From: Geosiphon pyriformis
Taxonomy: Eukaryota > Glomeromycota > Glomeromycetes > Archaeosporales > Geosiphonaceae
Reading direction: 5' to 3'
Assembly: GCA_016748015.1 (NCBI GenBank)
Contig: JAAOMT010000512.1
Span: 913,757-977,756 of the forward strand
Length of the DNA stretch: 64,000 nucleotides
Shown: positions 22,366 to 36,800 of the stretch, in pieces
Layout of the letters: the number at the start of each line of letters is the position of its first letter
Numbering within the stretch: position 1 is the first letter of the stretch
Position numbers and translations under genes: made by a program
The notes under the pieces: model-generated
Seen by the model: only the letters and a program-made list of their open reading frames with translations
Database searches by the model: none
Told to the model about the DNA's origin: nothing

Positions 22366-25300
22366 TATTGATTTACGAGAATTTTATAAAATAGTTGGCG
22401 CTTTATGATTAATTGCTCGTAAAAACCCACTACTTTCAGTATCTTACACGAAATTTTCAATCAGATTTTTCGATATCTCTACACAATTAGGAAATAATGA
22501 GAATTAGCAATGCCGGTATTATTTGGAAAAGTGAATTTTTCACTTTAACCTTTGTTTGACGATTATCATTACAGGGCAAACGATATGGGTAGAAAGGGAA
22601 AATGCATACCATGGTCTGTCAGGTAGTTCTGTTGTCTTTGTAAATGAAAAAGATAACACGGATGTTTTAAATCTTTAACCCGTGTAGTCTGATCAGGTTA
22701 GACTGAGAAATGGAAGATTCATAAATTTTGGATGCATATTTGTTTGTTCAACCTTTTTCATTTTCAAAGTTCACGTTGATCGGATGGATTATTTAATGCT
22801 AAAAAGCACGTGTCATTAAGACTATATCGTTCGAAAAAATCTAGATACATTTTTTAGATTATTTACGAATTGTGTTTGAAAATAAACAAGCTTTTCGAAG
22901 AAAATTCCATGTGGAATTATGAGGAACTTAAAAATAAATGCGGCAAGTTAACCAAGAATTATCGAATTGTGTACTGGAAATAAGCTTCACCTGGTGCCCC
23001 TGAAAAATAAGCATTAGAATTAATCATTAGAATTAATTTATCTTTAGGTTGTTTGATAAATTTATCAAAATGTATTCATTATTTTATATATATTTTTAAT
23101 CTAAATAATGTTTTTATAGTCAACTTTTAATTAATTAATTAATTTTTTGCTTATAAATTTTTAATTTTTATTACTATTGATCTAATTATTATTATTATTA
23201 TTATTTTGATAAATACATGTAATACTGTTTTATAACAAAAAAAATAGTATTATAAAAATTTAATAATAATTAATAAGGCCAAATTCTGTTTTAATTATTT
23301 TATTTGATAAAATAAAATTTTATTTTTTTTCATTCCTGGTTAAAAATGTACTTAATTAAGTTTGTTTTAATTATAATCTTAAGCAAAAAATATTTTTAAT
23401 AAATAAAATATTAGTTATAAATATATTAATTATAAATATTTATTTATGAATACAAATAGAAAAATCAATAAGGTTATCCAAGTTTTAAATAATTGACAAA
23501 ATTAATTAATAATTTTTTTTTTACTCTAAATTCCCAATTCTGAAATATCAAAACAATTAATTAATAAATATTTATTTTATTTATCAATTTAAGCTATGTA
23601 TAAACAATATTTATCTTTTTATTATGCATAAGAAATTCATATTAACTTGAAAAATAACATAAAATTTATAAAAATTTAAAAGATTAAAAATAATTATTAT
23701 ATATAAAATAAAAACTTTTTATTGTAATTTATATAAATAGAAGCCATAATATCTAATATAAAAATAAAGTAGAATAAGAATTGAAAGAATTATAAAAAAT
23801 GGGTATTAAATTATTTAAGAGGTTAATAAAAAATTTTAAATAACAAAAAAATAATAATTAAAGCTGATTATGAAACTAAAAATGTTAATTAAGATGACTT
23901 ACTTAATATGAAATATTTAATAGATATCGATTGTGCCGAATTTTATTTTATGTATTTAAAACAGCTGAGATTATAAAAAACAATGTTTAATTGTTAAATA
24001 AATCAATCAATCTAATTTCTTGTATAAAAATAGTTTCAAGTAACTATTTTACAATTTACTTAGATAATATTATTACAAAAACAATAATGATGTTTGTTTA
24101 ATGACGAGAGAATCAATTTAGGTTCCATTTATTGTTTTTGTAATTTTCAATTTATTTACTACTGTTATTATTTTAATAATTATAACCAACTATTTATTTA
24201 TTAAAAGTTATTTTTTTTTGAAACAATTATGAACCTTTTTTAGTCAAGACTAGCTTATCAAATAAATTAAACCAAACCAATTTTTCACCGATATCTTTGA
24301 AAATTTTTATTTTTAATAATTTATACTTTTATATTATAACATAATTTATATAAATTTTTTCTTTGGTTTATAAATATTTTTAAAAAATTTAAATAAATAA
24401 AAAAAAAAGCTTTTTCTTAAAAAAGAACTTAATATGCTTATTTATTGTACCAAAAAAAAAAAACACTATTAATTTATTATGTTGAAAATTTTTTACCAAT
24501 AAAATTTTTTTTTGCTTTATATAAGAATTATTATTTATACAGGTGCTTTTGATAAATTGTCAAAAGATATGTTTATCATAAACTCGTATAAAATATTTGA
24601 AAAAAGATGTCATGTACGTATGAAAATTTCAAACCACTATATGTTATAAACAAAAACATAAATTCTGCTAAAATTTAATATTAAAAAGTATATGCCGCGA
24701 TAAGCAGAATCAATTTTTAAATAAGTAAATAAATAAATAAATAATTAGAGATTGATTTATGTCAAATACCTATTAAAATGCACAGAAATTAAGATTGCAT
24801 ATTAAAGTGCTAGAATAAAAACAATACATTTAATGATTGACTTTATACTTTATACTTTTATATGAAAATTTTAAGTATAAAGCATAAAATCAAAAATTTT
24901 ATTTTTTTTATTTTTTACAAAGAAACTTGATTTCAATCATATAATAATAAACCAAAAAAATTCAATTTAAAACATAAAATTTTCTTTTATAAAAGCTGCA
25001 CTTTTTTTTTAAAAAATAATAAAATTTGATAAAATTTTGAAAATTTTTTTTTTTTTTTAAATAAATCAAATCTTTAACAGATTAATATATATTGAAACAA
25101 AATAGGTTTAATGAAAAAACTATTTTATGAAATATTCAATCAAAATTTAAATTAAAAAGAAAGAATTTTTAATATCAAGTTATTTTATTTTAATTCAAAC
25201 GATTACTGTTTATAATTTTTTGTAAAAACACAAAAAATAATTAAAATTAAAAAAAATGAGAGAAATAAAGAAAGAGAGAGAGAGAGATATATATATATAT

Positions 25301-26090
25301 AAAATCCAGAATAATTTTTTTTAAAAATCAGAAATTAGGTTTCAATTTTTTATAATAAATTAATATATATAATTTAGTTTTATTTCAAAATTTCTATTTT
25401 TTTTTTAATGCGTTTTGATCTGATTTAAAAAATGAATTTATAATAATGTCATTTATTTGAAAATTATTAATGTTTCAGAATTAATTTGTAAAGAAATAAT
25501 TTTAAATTTTTATTTTATTTTTAAAAAGAATCAATATTTTTATTTCCCCCTAGGTCAATTTGAAAAAGTGTATAATCAATGAGAAAAAAAATTAATAATA
25601 ATATTATTATTACGATTTCTTTATAAACAAAAAACTAGCTAAAAATTCTTAAAAATCATATTTAGCTAAACATTTTTAAAATTCTAAACCCGTTTCAGGA
25701 ATTTACAAAATTAGAAAAGGTTAAGGCCGGCTCTGTGTTTTTAAAAATGATTTTCACTGCATAATATCAGTTCAAAGCTTTTAATTCCCTCAATGCATAA
25801 ACTTCTGTGGATATTTTGGCAAGCTGGAAAGTTATTATGCTCCTATTCTTTTTTGATCGTTACTCTATATAGTTTGTTTTTCTTCAAGAGCAAGCTCGTC
25901 GTACTTTGCCTCCATTTTTTGTTAAATCTAATGTTTGGAGCAATTAAAAATGTTCTAGAAGCCAGACGGCTTTTTAATATTTATTTGACTTTTTAATCCT
26001 GAGTTTACAAAGTGTATTATGAAAAATTTTTACATAAATGTCTTAAAGTTAACAAATTAAATATTTTGATTTGACCAAGCACTATTATAG
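22366..26090. other. AT-rich intergenic region with simple repeats
   Basis: No gene recognised. It holds a GA-then-TA dinucleotide run at about 25268-25302 and several poly-T/poly-A tracts. A short hydrophobic open frame at 25793-25996 has no support. It separates the minus-strand gene A from the minus-strand esterase gene. Confidence 0.55.
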
Positions 26091-27474
26091 TTAATTAAAT
26101 ATTTTTATAGGAAGGCGTACTGGCTTTACTTCAAATTTCTTGATTTTACTTTCTTCAAACCCCAAAATCTGTGCAATCATTTGAGCCATTGCTGAATGAA
26201 TTTTCGTTGTTAGATGAAGTTTATCCCAAAAATAATGAGTTTCTGGATTTTGACATATGGTTGGTGGTTGTGGGTTTAAATCGAGACATTCGTCCTCGAA
26301 ATTGTCGACACCATCAGTTACTGCTTTTGTCCTTTGATAAATATCCAAAAATTCATGATATGGGAACCGATAAACAATGGCGTCTGGATGACTTTGCTCA
26401 AAACGAGTAGCGGCTTCAAAAACTTTTTCAGTGTGTGTTGTTGAACGAAAGTGTGCCAGCTGTACAACTCTCCGTCGGTAAGTTTTGGCGATAGGTAATC
26501 TGGAAAGGTCAAAAAATCCCACTATTATAAATGCCCTAATACCATGTTCATAAAGTTTCGGCCAAGTGCCTGCAATTCGCTCAACTACTTCTTCTGGTTT
26601 AGCTTTAAGTGCAGTCTGTTCGTAGTCATTTCCTGCCAGAAAAGTCTAAAGAAATTGAAAATGTTGAAGAACGTATTTGAAAAAGAAAGGGTACACTTTA
26701 ATGATAAAAGGTTTAAATACTGACGGAAACGATCGTTTTGTTGATATTTTTTTTATCTTTTTGTGAGGCCAAGTATGTATCGACTTGTTGCACTAATCCT
26801 GGAATTTTTGTTATGCCATCTCCTGTTATGCCTGTTTACAAAAATGATTGTAGGTTAATAAGGGATAAATATTAAAAATATTTAACCAGTTACATTATGG
26901 ATCGATAAAAAACTAAAAATTACCTTGGATAAAATTATTGCTATATAAAATTCATTTCCCGAAAAATTAAGGCTTCGATTAGCTAGAAGCTCATTGAAAT
27001 GATCATATAAAAAAAAATTCGATATCCAGAAACTTACTCGGATGTAGCACCACCAAAAGCAAAGTTCATTAATCTCATGTTGTAAACCTTAGTAAGGTAT
27101 TCTGACCAAACAGGACCATTTGAAAATCTGCCCTTAAAATACAAATTTGAAGGAGGATACTTCTTTTTTGTCAAAGCATAAACATTTCCACTGTCTTTTT
27201 AGATTTAGAGAAATAGAAATCTCATTCAGTACCAAGCCAGATTGGGTAATCATTATATTTTGAAAGAGCACATTTTTAAACGGAAAATATCCCACTTGCC
27301 TGATGACGAGTCACCAAATGTTACCAAAGTATTGTACCTTGGTCCTTGCATATAGCACATGCATACTGTCCAAAGTTCTTTGACCGCTACAGGTGGTTCC
27401 CATGCTATTGAAGTTGGCAGTGAGATAAAAATTGCAACAGGAACTAGGATCGTTAATGAAAGTTTCAATTTCAT
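26091..27474 (-). CDS. Secreted GDSL (SGNH) esterase/lipase (5 exons, 336 aa)
   Basis: Exons on the minus strand: 27474-27300, 27194-27038, 26940-26924 (17 nt), 26831-26725 and 26645-26091, together 1,011 nt. The first ~24 residues form a signal peptide (hydrophobic LSLTILVPVAIFISLP, cleavage near SIA). SGNH blocks are all present: block I FGDSSSD with the nucleophile Ser, block II FAFGGA with Gly, block III LAGND with Asn, and block V FWDKLH with Asp and His. The enzyme should hydrolyse carboxyl esters outside the cell or in the wall. Intron 1 has a GC donor (CAG/GCAAGT) and exon 3 is only 17 nt; both are required for the frame and restore block I and the sequence after block II. No lesion seen. 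Confidence 0.88.
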
Positions 27475-29762
27475 AATAGTTATAATTGTTCTTGTGATTC
27501 GTAACTTCTAAAAAATTTTCTAATGAGAGAAAAAAATCCAAGTCGTATCTCTTATTCATTTTAAAAGATATTTAAATGGAAAAATATTTATTTTGTAAGC
27601 GTAATTCAATTTTTGAAACGTTTGAATCTTTAATTTTTTTTCCCACAGTAATTGTCCAAAAAGGCAAAGGACATCATGAAACGAGACTAATGATTCGACA
27701 AGGTGATGAATATTAGCATTATATGAAGCCATATTGCTTTGATGAAGCGATTCTTTGCCGACAAACAAAACAAAACAAAACCATACCAAACCAAACAAAG
27801 GAAAGCAAAGCAAAGTAAAAATTTTATCAATTTCCACTTAAAATCTCTTCAATTTGATCTTGGAATAACTTGAATGAAACATGATTTTGTTTTTAATGAT
27901 CGTTTTTAATTTTGAAGATTTTTCGATTACGTTGAACGCGGGCATGAGAACTTTAGGAGAGGGGGGGGGGGAGAGGATGAGTATACTCAAAATTAGCAGC
28001 GGGATCACGATAAAGCAAACATGTAATATCTGATATTAAGGAAGTGGATCAACATATCCTGCCTAATCAAGAAAATCTTTGACAAAAATTTTAGGAAATT
28101 TTTAATTTTGAAAAATGTGGAGAAAATTCAATATTTGAAATTTTTTTTTTAAATTAAGATTATTTCCGGTGATAGATCATATTATACCGAAATATTTTCC
28201 ATAAATGAGTAAAGTGAAATATTTATAATAAATAATCACATCCATAGATCGGGATTGACATATAAATTAGCATTCGATCGTCAAAATCAGCAATCAATGA
28301 TCAAAGAGGGGTATTGGGGGAAAAAAGTTTTCACTTGTAGATTTTTAAGACTTTAAAAATTTCTAGTTCACAATGACGTGGTAAAAAAAACGTTTTGTCT
28401 TGTTTTTCGAGTGCGGGCAATATTTAAATTTTCTCACCGTAAGAGTCATTGATGTGATTGGTTCGAATCAGTTATTTAAGAATACACGCGTTCATCAACC
28501 CGGAATAATGAGATCATCTTTTTATCGGTGATTTAAAGCGAGAAACGATGATTCGACAATCAAACTATCACCTAAATCAATCTTTCCCGTTCTTTTGATC
28601 TGATATATGCTTTTTTTTTTTGTTTAAAATTTTCCCATATTAACAGATTTAACGGGAAATTAAAATCCATCAATTTTTCCCCCTTAAATCAGATAGGCTT
28701 GGAAAATAGAAAGAAGGATTTTGAGTTAGGATAAATTGATTAAAAGATGTTTTTGATAAAATATTTGTGTAAATTTAATACTCATTTCTATAAACAATTA
28801 AAAATTAGTAAATATTAAAAAAAGTTTTCAAATGAAAGCCCGAGTTATTTTCCAGGTTAGCTTTACTAAAATTATTTTTATTTTCAATTTTCAAACTTTA
28901 CAATAAAACACTGTTTATTCCCTTTGAACATTATTGATAACAGAGGATGAAATTTTTAATAAATTAATGTAAAATGAAATATGAAAAATTTAGTATTTAA
29001 ATCTTAAAGGTCCTAACAATTTCATAAATTTTTTTTTTGTTTTATTCAAAATGAAAAAGAATCTGAATTGATGTGAAAATATATAATAGGTTCAACACTA
29101 AAAATTACGAAAATCGAAAACTTTTAGAACCTTCAAATTTCTATGGAAAAATAATGCTAGTAAACATAAGGATCCAATTCATTAAATTTAAAAATAAAAT
29201 TTTAAAATTCGGGTTAGTATATGATTTCATAAAAATTGCTAGGGAAACTGAAAGAATATTGATCAAAAATATTTATTAAATTTTGAAGTAAGAATTTTTT
29301 GGTATGCTCTACCTATTTCCGAAAGTGTTTATTCAACGGAACTTTAATTAATAATAATTTGAGTTACTATACTTTTTTGTTTTTTCCTTGGAGATTTGGA
29401 ATTAAAGAATTTAAAAAAATTATTGATTTTGAAAAATGTTATTTCAGAAAATTCGCGAGGTTTCCAAGATCTCATTAATAATTTTCAAAAAAGGCAATTT
29501 TAAAATTTGCTTTCTATGGAGTCGCTCAAATTCATCAGGAAATTAATAGTTTGACTAAAAATCCCTTTACCTTTATTATACTACTTAAAGAAATGTCCCT
29601 ATTAGTATCCCTGAAGAGGTTTTTGAAGGTAAAAAATTTTGGAGAGAGCTGAGCGGGACAGGAGCTTTGAAAAACCCGTAATCACGACGTAAATGGAAAC
29701 ATGCATATCACTGGACTTGATAATGTTCCTGTAATTGAAGGAAATGCAAGCGATGATGATAT

Positions 29763-29793
<31 letters not shown>

Positions 29794-32067
29794 ATATTCA
29801 ATTTCTCTTTCACAAGTTTAAATTTCTTTATGAAGGCTAACTGTGACTGTTGAAAGAAACATGAATATATAATTTTAGATGGCTTATATTGATTGATCAT
29901 ACTCACACGATGTTAAGTATACTTTCTGGAAGTAGAACATACAAGTTTTAAATGACAATACTCCTTATTCCATCACCACAGAAAAATCTCGCTTATGTCG
30001 TCCCGAGGATATCTTTGATGAGGCCCTAGAGATGTGACCAATGAGATTTCAGGAGTTGAAAGGGAGGACTCGGGAGAACCCAAAGGAGATACAGTTTAAC
30101 AATTCCACCTTGAAAAAATAAATTACAGAAAGACGATCAATAGAATTGTGAAGACGAGCAAAGACAGAATATAAAATAAAGCAAAAATACACTTTCCACA
30201 AACTCTTTTTTTTTTGCATGCTCCCGAAAAATTTGCTCTCCACTACTTTGTTTTACTTCGTCATCACTGTCAGTTATCGAATGAGAACGGTTTAAGACAT
30301 GCAGTGTTATTTGATATAACTAATCGTTTAAAAAAGCTGGTTTTAATTTTTGGAAACCTTAATAAAATGAGCTTTTATTTATCATCTTCAACTATGATAT
30401 TTATAGTAAATCCTACTTTTTTACAAACTTAAAAGTAGTAAATTTGGGAAACTTTATTTTTGAATTCAAAGTAAGATTGTTTATTTATTTTGAACGAATT
30501 TTTAAATTTATGTAAAATTGACATTATATTGTGTTTTTTAAATTTTTATAAAGTGCTAAAGGTCTCATTTTTAAAAATTTTCCCAACCTATAAAAATTTC
30601 TTATTTTAAAAGACAACTATTTTTTTATTAAAATTAAAAATAAAAATAAAATTCAATTTCATTATACAAATTATTAGCTTAAATAATCAAAAGACTTCAC
30701 TATTAAATTTTAGAGACTTGAAAATAATTCTCAATTTATCTTGATCGAAATATCAAATTTTTCTCTTAAAAATTAGGGTCTAATTCACGTTCAATATTGA
30801 TGCAGGATATACGAAAATAGACTCTTTGTGAATGGGAAAGATTATTATTTGTGAATCTAAAAATTTCTTGGCAGTTAATGGTTCCATGCAAAATATTAAG
30901 ATGTCACGAGTTTACACTCCTTAAAAAAATCCAAAAGTTCTCAAGTAAAATAACATCATTCTATAAAGATGTTTAAAAAATTAATTAACTAAAGAATTTT
31001 CAGCACGATATAAATATATAAACTAATAAATAAATAAATAAATAAATAAATTTTTACAGACATAGAACAGAAAAAGGTAATAGTTTTAAGAAACGGTAAC
31101 AACACAATTTTTTAAACTTAATTTTTTATTTATTTCATCCTAAATTTTCGAAAATTCCCAACTCTTAAAGGAATTGTCTTTTAAATGCTATTTTTAAGTG
31201 ACTAATCAACAAATTTCAGGATGATCAATGAAATGAAACATCGAATATTTCCAAAAATCTACTCGATGTAGATTTTCTATAAAGACCTTTGTTGGTAATG
31301 CCTAGCTTATCATCAAAAAACAAGATGAAGGTATCATTACCTTTGTAGCCTTTGTTTTTAGCTCGAAGATTCTAATCTTCATTACATATGGTTTTTCAGA
31401 TTATTTAAGGTCAAAAAAAGAGTTAATCAAATGCATCAAAGACATTCCTTACAATCTTATTTGTTCATTTTATGTGAAAAGAAAAGGCTTAGACGATGCA
31501 TATCAATAAGTTTAATGAAATAATATATATAGTAATAACATTCTTGATCCAATTTTATTTTTAGAATTGACAACTATCACTATTCCTTTTAATGGTTAAA
31601 ATCTTGATTTTCAAAAAGTATTGGAACTAGATCAAAACATCTAATTTCAAAAATGTTCAATTGAGATGTTTGTTTAGGCATAAAATGAAATAATACATAG
31701 GAACTAAATAAATAAATAAATGAGATTCCATCTTTACGAGACAGTTGCGCTTCTGCGTTTAATCATAATTTCATTGACGCTATAACATTGCTCGTTTGAA
31801 CAGGATTATCGGTCTTGCTGGTTAGTAATATTCGTAGCTTTTGAAGTCCTCAGAGTTTCAAAAAAAATTGTATTCAAAGTACTTCAACTATTCAAATTTT
31901 ACGTCAAGTTGAAATATATGAACTTCAGAAACTAAGACCATATTCCCTTAATTTAACATACGAGATAATACAATTCAAAGAAACAACCTTTCTCGTCATC
32001 GTCATCTTTTCCAAGAAAGATTAACTAAATCTTTTGAATTTTTTAGAAATCCCAAACCAGCAATAAA
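27475..32067. other. Intergenic region with simple repeats, no supported gene
   Basis: Contains a G-run at about 27961-27970, a GAT trinucleotide run at about 29755-29793 and several TAAA runs (for example 31022-31050). The GAT run encodes poly-Asp on plus and poly-Ser on minus in short frames without other support. I found no splice-consistent gene or family motif here. Confidence 0.5.
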
Positions 32068-32561
32068 ATGACTAAAGTCAACTTCTCATTAACTTTTTAC
32101 ACGGTATTAAAAATTCTTATAAAAGAAACTTTTTAAAATTTTGTTTAGCTCTAAAATTCTATTTTTTTTTTTTTACCGAATAGCTTCTCTTTATCCTGCT
32201 TGGATTTACCATTTTCCAAAAAACCTTTGCCTCGAATGTTGACGTGGCTTTATACAAAGATGAATCCCAAGAAGGTCAAAATTGGGCAATGACTTTAAAA
32301 ACATCTAAATGTGTTGACCTTCCGGATTGGATCAATGGGAATAAGACAGAGTCATGTTATACAAATGGTTGCTTTTGGGCTTTTACAAATCAAGGCTGTA
32401 AAGGACGAAAATTCAGGGTATGCCCAAGGACTTGCAATTTTTTCGGTGGCCTTTCAGATACTGTTAATTCTATTAGGAAAAACGTAAGAACTAGTTATTC
32501 TGTCAAATTCACCAAACATGTTCATGGACAGAGGAAAAAGATTAAAAGAAAAAATTACTAA
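32068..32561 (+). CDS. Small secreted Cys-rich protein (2 exons, 137 aa)
   Basis: Exon 1 is 32068-32103 and exon 2 is 32184-32561, joined through a GT (ACG/GTATTA) and a TAG acceptor at 32181-32183. The join creates a classical signal peptide: MTKVNFSLTFYT followed by LLFILLGFTIF and cleavage near TFA. The mature part is about 105 residues with seven Cys, spread over CVDLP, ESCYTNGCFW, GCKGRKFRVC and RTC, then a Lys/Arg-rich tail. The opening VALYKDES...GQNW and the F/W-rich spacing recall beta/gamma-crystallin-like secreted proteins, but this is only a resemblance. In a symbiotic fungus such a protein could be an effector or wall protein; that is inference. No neighbour helps. Confidence 0.72.
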
Positions 32562-33881
32562 GAAATATTAAACTTTCGGAACATTTGTCTTTTCTTTAAA
32601 ATATTGTAGTTTTAGCCCGACAATATGTATATTAGTATGTAATATAAAGAGTTCAATCATTTTTTTTTTAATTCGGGGGGGTTTTTTTTTTGAAAAATGG
32701 GATAAATTTTTATCCGAAATAACGGACAAAAAATGAGCCGATCGCGACTACGATTTTGTTAACCAGTTTATGTAGTAAAGACTTTAACTTCCGAAGTAGT
32801 CACCATCAGATGTTTTGAATTATCTTAAAATTATAATTTCACAAATGAACGAATAGCATTAATTTTAAATGAGCGAATCATGGTTACATGTATTTATAAA
32901 CTCAATAATTATCGCATTTTAAAAAGTGATTTTCCTTTAGATGTAAAAAAAAAAGAATGGAAGAATATTATTATATCCAAGCGATACTTAAAGTTTATCC
33001 CCGCAATAAATCTTTTATTTTTAAAATTTTTAAATTTTCGATTTTCAGAAAACGAAAAAATATATAAATTCTATTCTTTGTCTCGATGCAAAAATAAAAA
33101 TTTTCATTACGAGTAAGTGAATGGGTATTTTGATTTAAACATTTTTTCTGATATACTTCAAGAAATGGCATTTTATAGAATTATTATTTTTTGGAAAAAC
33201 GCCTAGCCGTAACACAGTAAATATAAAAAAGTTGATTTGTTTTATTTTAATCTTTAAAAAATTCCTTGGTTCAAAATTCAATTTGTTTTTCGTCTTTTAC
33301 AAAAATCTGCAACTAACTTTACCGTTTTATTCCATTTTATCCCTTTGACAAGATAAATTAATACTATTTAGTCAATAAAAGTTTCAATTCTAATGGATAA
33401 TATTAATTGGAATAGTTTTTTATTCCTTCTAGTAATGCCAAAAACAAATCTCGCAGGTTTTTATGGACTGACACATTTTTCTCTTTGAAACAAGTAATTT
33501 TTTGTTGTTGAATATTTCAACAGATGGCAATAAGTTTTTTTCAAGAGCATCGAAAAATTTCAAGCAATTCTTTTTCCTTATACCAAGATCGAAAGCACTC
33601 TCATTCATCTCTCGATTTATTTCCAAAAAACTTAAATTTGGTATTCACAAAAAGATTTTATTTACTTAATGATTAAGAAAAACACACCAATTGGAAAGAA
33701 AATTTTACATTGACCAATTTTACATTTTCTAATCCTAATTGTTAATTTTTTTACTTTGGTCAAATAACCTATGAAACTATTTCCATAACTGATTTAAAAA
33801 AAAATTTATATAGGTCATGGATTGATCTATCCAAAAACATATAACAGTGCCATTTGAGAAAGGATTCCGTTAAAATTTTGC
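32562..33881. other. Intergenic region, no supported gene
   Basis: AT-rich. Short frames at 32880-33116 (plus) and 33429-33626 (minus, 65 residues, rich in Lys and Phe) have no motif, start context or splice support. The second lies just downstream of gene B and could be a decayed fragment. Confidence 0.45.
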
Positions 33882-36800
33882 TCATTCAAGCGTCCGGAAT
33901 CCATATACTTTACCAAAATAGCGGGATTTTATAAAGCACCAATGAACGTTGAGATTAAGCGCTTCATTTTCGGATTCCAAAGAAAACTTTTCACATTCAA
34001 CACGTCTTTGAATTTCCAAATTTAAACTTTTTGTATCCCAAGATCGATAAGCAATAGAAAACTCTGGACTTTTACCTATCATTGGATACCGAAGGTTCAA
34101 TGCGAGTGAATATTCCATAGCTGCTGATTCGTTTGTTGGTCTGAGTGGTTCTTCAATTGGAAGGGATATTCGTAGACTGCTTTCTCTAATTTTATACTTT
34201 TCGCTGGACTGGCCATGAAAGAATTTGTATTCTCGAAGTTTTGGATTAGAATATCCTATCGTCGATGGTACTCCGATCAAAAACCAATTAAAATGATATT
34301 TCCTAATCGAAGAGACATAATTGCTAGTTTATGAAATCTTGAGGTTTATTGTTCTAAAATGATCAACTTTAAATTAAGGTCTCTTACTTTGCATTTTGCT
34401 CATCAGAATTCGTGTAATTTTCTAGTCGCCATGAAACTGAAAAGCCAAACTCATCTTGTAAGGAAAATAGTATTTGGAGACCATGTTCATTTACTGGACC
34501 TGATTGAGAGGTGATAGATCCGAAAAGTTGGTATTGAGTGCTTTTCAGCGGGCGCTCAAAAAGGATCCTTTTGTATTCCTTTTCGATATCGTTCAAGGCT
34601 TCTGATCCTTGCATGAGAATTCGCTCTTCTGGCTTACACAAATCGTTGAATCTTTCTTGTTGATTCAACTCAAAAAGTTCGTATAGTGGAGCTATTGTTC
34701 GATCGATAATTCTCCATTCAGAATCAATTTGAGGCCAGTCTGAAACATTTCTTTTTCAAGCAATCATTTTTTAAGACGAATGATGTTATTATCGCTAATT
34801 TAAATATGAAATATAAATTAATAAATATTTTCAGCAACAAACCTGATATCGTTTGGATATCCATCCAGCGTCATTAAATATGAAGAGTCAAAAGGTACAA
34901 TTAACGTTTCCCATTTTTTCAGAGCTTCTTTAACTCTGTCATCTCCGTCAACTGTGAAATTTCCAAAATTTGAATTATAAACAGACCTCGCAAATTTTGA
35001 TGAGCTAGCCATTAAAAAAATTATTAGAAATACCCTTTTCGAAAGTGAATTCATCTCTATTAGAGTTCCGATCAGATTTTGCGGGGTTTCGAACGATTCG
35101 TCGCAGTTTATCACCGAGCACAAATTTCTTGCACCACCAATGCCCATAAGTCTTAAAAATTTCATTGAATTCTTCAAATGGATGCATATCATCCAAAGCA
35201 TCGCCTACTTTTGAAATCAGTTCTGGTGAGACCTCTATATCATTGGGCATCAATGTAAATCTCGCTTTTTCAAACGAAAATTCACAAAAAACGTCAGAAG
35301 TTGGCGATAAATCGAACAGAGGATGATAAAGTTTTTGAGAGTGCAAGTTCGATTGGAATGACTCGAATATTTTTATAGGAGAACTTTGGTTGAGGTTCGA
35401 GCTTTCTTGTTGTAAGTGACTCGATAACAAAAAAGATTCACTATTATTTGGACTTATGTGAAGTGCTAATCTTTTTGAGTCATTGAATTCCAATTTTGCC
35501 GAACGAATTCTCAATGTTGATTTGGAAGCCTGCAAAATTTTATCAGGCTGGATAACTATGCCAGTCTCAAGACATGAAAGATTTTCGGATTTCCAAAAAT
35601 TAGGATGTTTGCAATTTTTGAAAACACTTGATCCGTTTTCCAAACCCATCAGGAATGAGTTCCAATCATTCAGTGTTTTATTTGTTGACTTGTCGCTTTG
35701 ATAGACGATATTAGAATCTTTATAATTTGCTTTGCCATCTTTCTTTGTTGAACTTTCAGGATGCCTTTGACTAAGGGCTCTTTGAGACTCTTCCTCTGTT
35801 AAGTGAAGTTCAATCAATAAAAATAATTAATACCATTATTGAAATAAATTTAATGTGCTTACTTATATTAAAAACATTCAAATTTAAATAATAATAAATA
35901 ATAAGTTTACCATTTGTAGAAAATCCAGATTTTGTTATTAATCGGCTTCTATATCTTGCCATATCTCGTATAGTATCTTGTGTCTCTTCAGATTCAAGGC
36001 TTTTTTCACGGATAGGTTGATTTAGGTCACAATTATCGCGAGCAGCAATAACGGTTCGTTGAAGTTCTTCTGCACTATCACGACAAGACGGATCATATTG
36101 CCAATTTTTTTTAATCATTTCCTGAATACATTGAGGCGTATGCTTTTTGATTATAGGGCGCTGTCCGTTAATCACATCAGATCGCACGTGAATAGGATCT
36201 GTATTATTAAGAGGTCTTTCTCCCGAAATAATTTCACAGGAAATGATGGCAAAGCTGTATATATCACTGCACTTAGTGTGAGGATCCCCCTTGCAGATCT
36301 CGGGTGCGAGATACTCAAGAACACCATAAATATTACTAGACCGTGGAGAGTAATCGGCACGACGACAAAATCCGAGATCAGAAATGACAACTTTTAAGGG
36401 GTTTGTTTTCAAAATAAGGATATTTCCAGGATGTAGGTCTCCATGCACTAGCCCTGATTCATGTATGAATCTTAGGCCACCAGTGATTTGAAAAAGAATA
36501 TGAAGGAACACGTCCCAAGTGAAAATATCTTCGTTCAACTTGAGAAAGGCTCTGAGGTCCCCGTGTTCGGCAAATGGTAAAACCATAACAAATTTATTAG
36601 TTGTAATATCTTTTGTGATTCCATAGCATTGAAGGATGTATTTACAAGAGGCACAACGAAGATGGGCAATAAGCTATTTCAATGCATTGTCTAGTGTTAG
36701 AAAAGAAAAGGGAAGAATAAAAATCAGAAAATTCTATTAAATGAAATTACCTCAATTGAATTAACGTATTCAATGTTTTGGCTATTATTAAGACATTTCA

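Noticed and set aside
25793-25996. 67-residue hydrophobic frame
   Set aside because: Composition of Leu/Phe in T-rich DNA alone can produce it; no conserved motif or neighbour.
27556-27837. Hydrophobic 93-residue frame upstream of the GDSL gene
   Set aside because: Low-complexity sequence (AAACCAAAC-type run), no splice link or motif, and the esterase has its own start and signal peptide.
29682-29906. Ser-rich 74-residue frame on minus and Asp-rich frame on plus
   Set aside because: Both come from a GAT trinucleotide run; nothing else supports a gene.
33429-33626. 65-residue minus-strand frame downstream of gene B
   Set aside because: No motif, splice signal or similarity to neighbours that I can recognise; too short alone.
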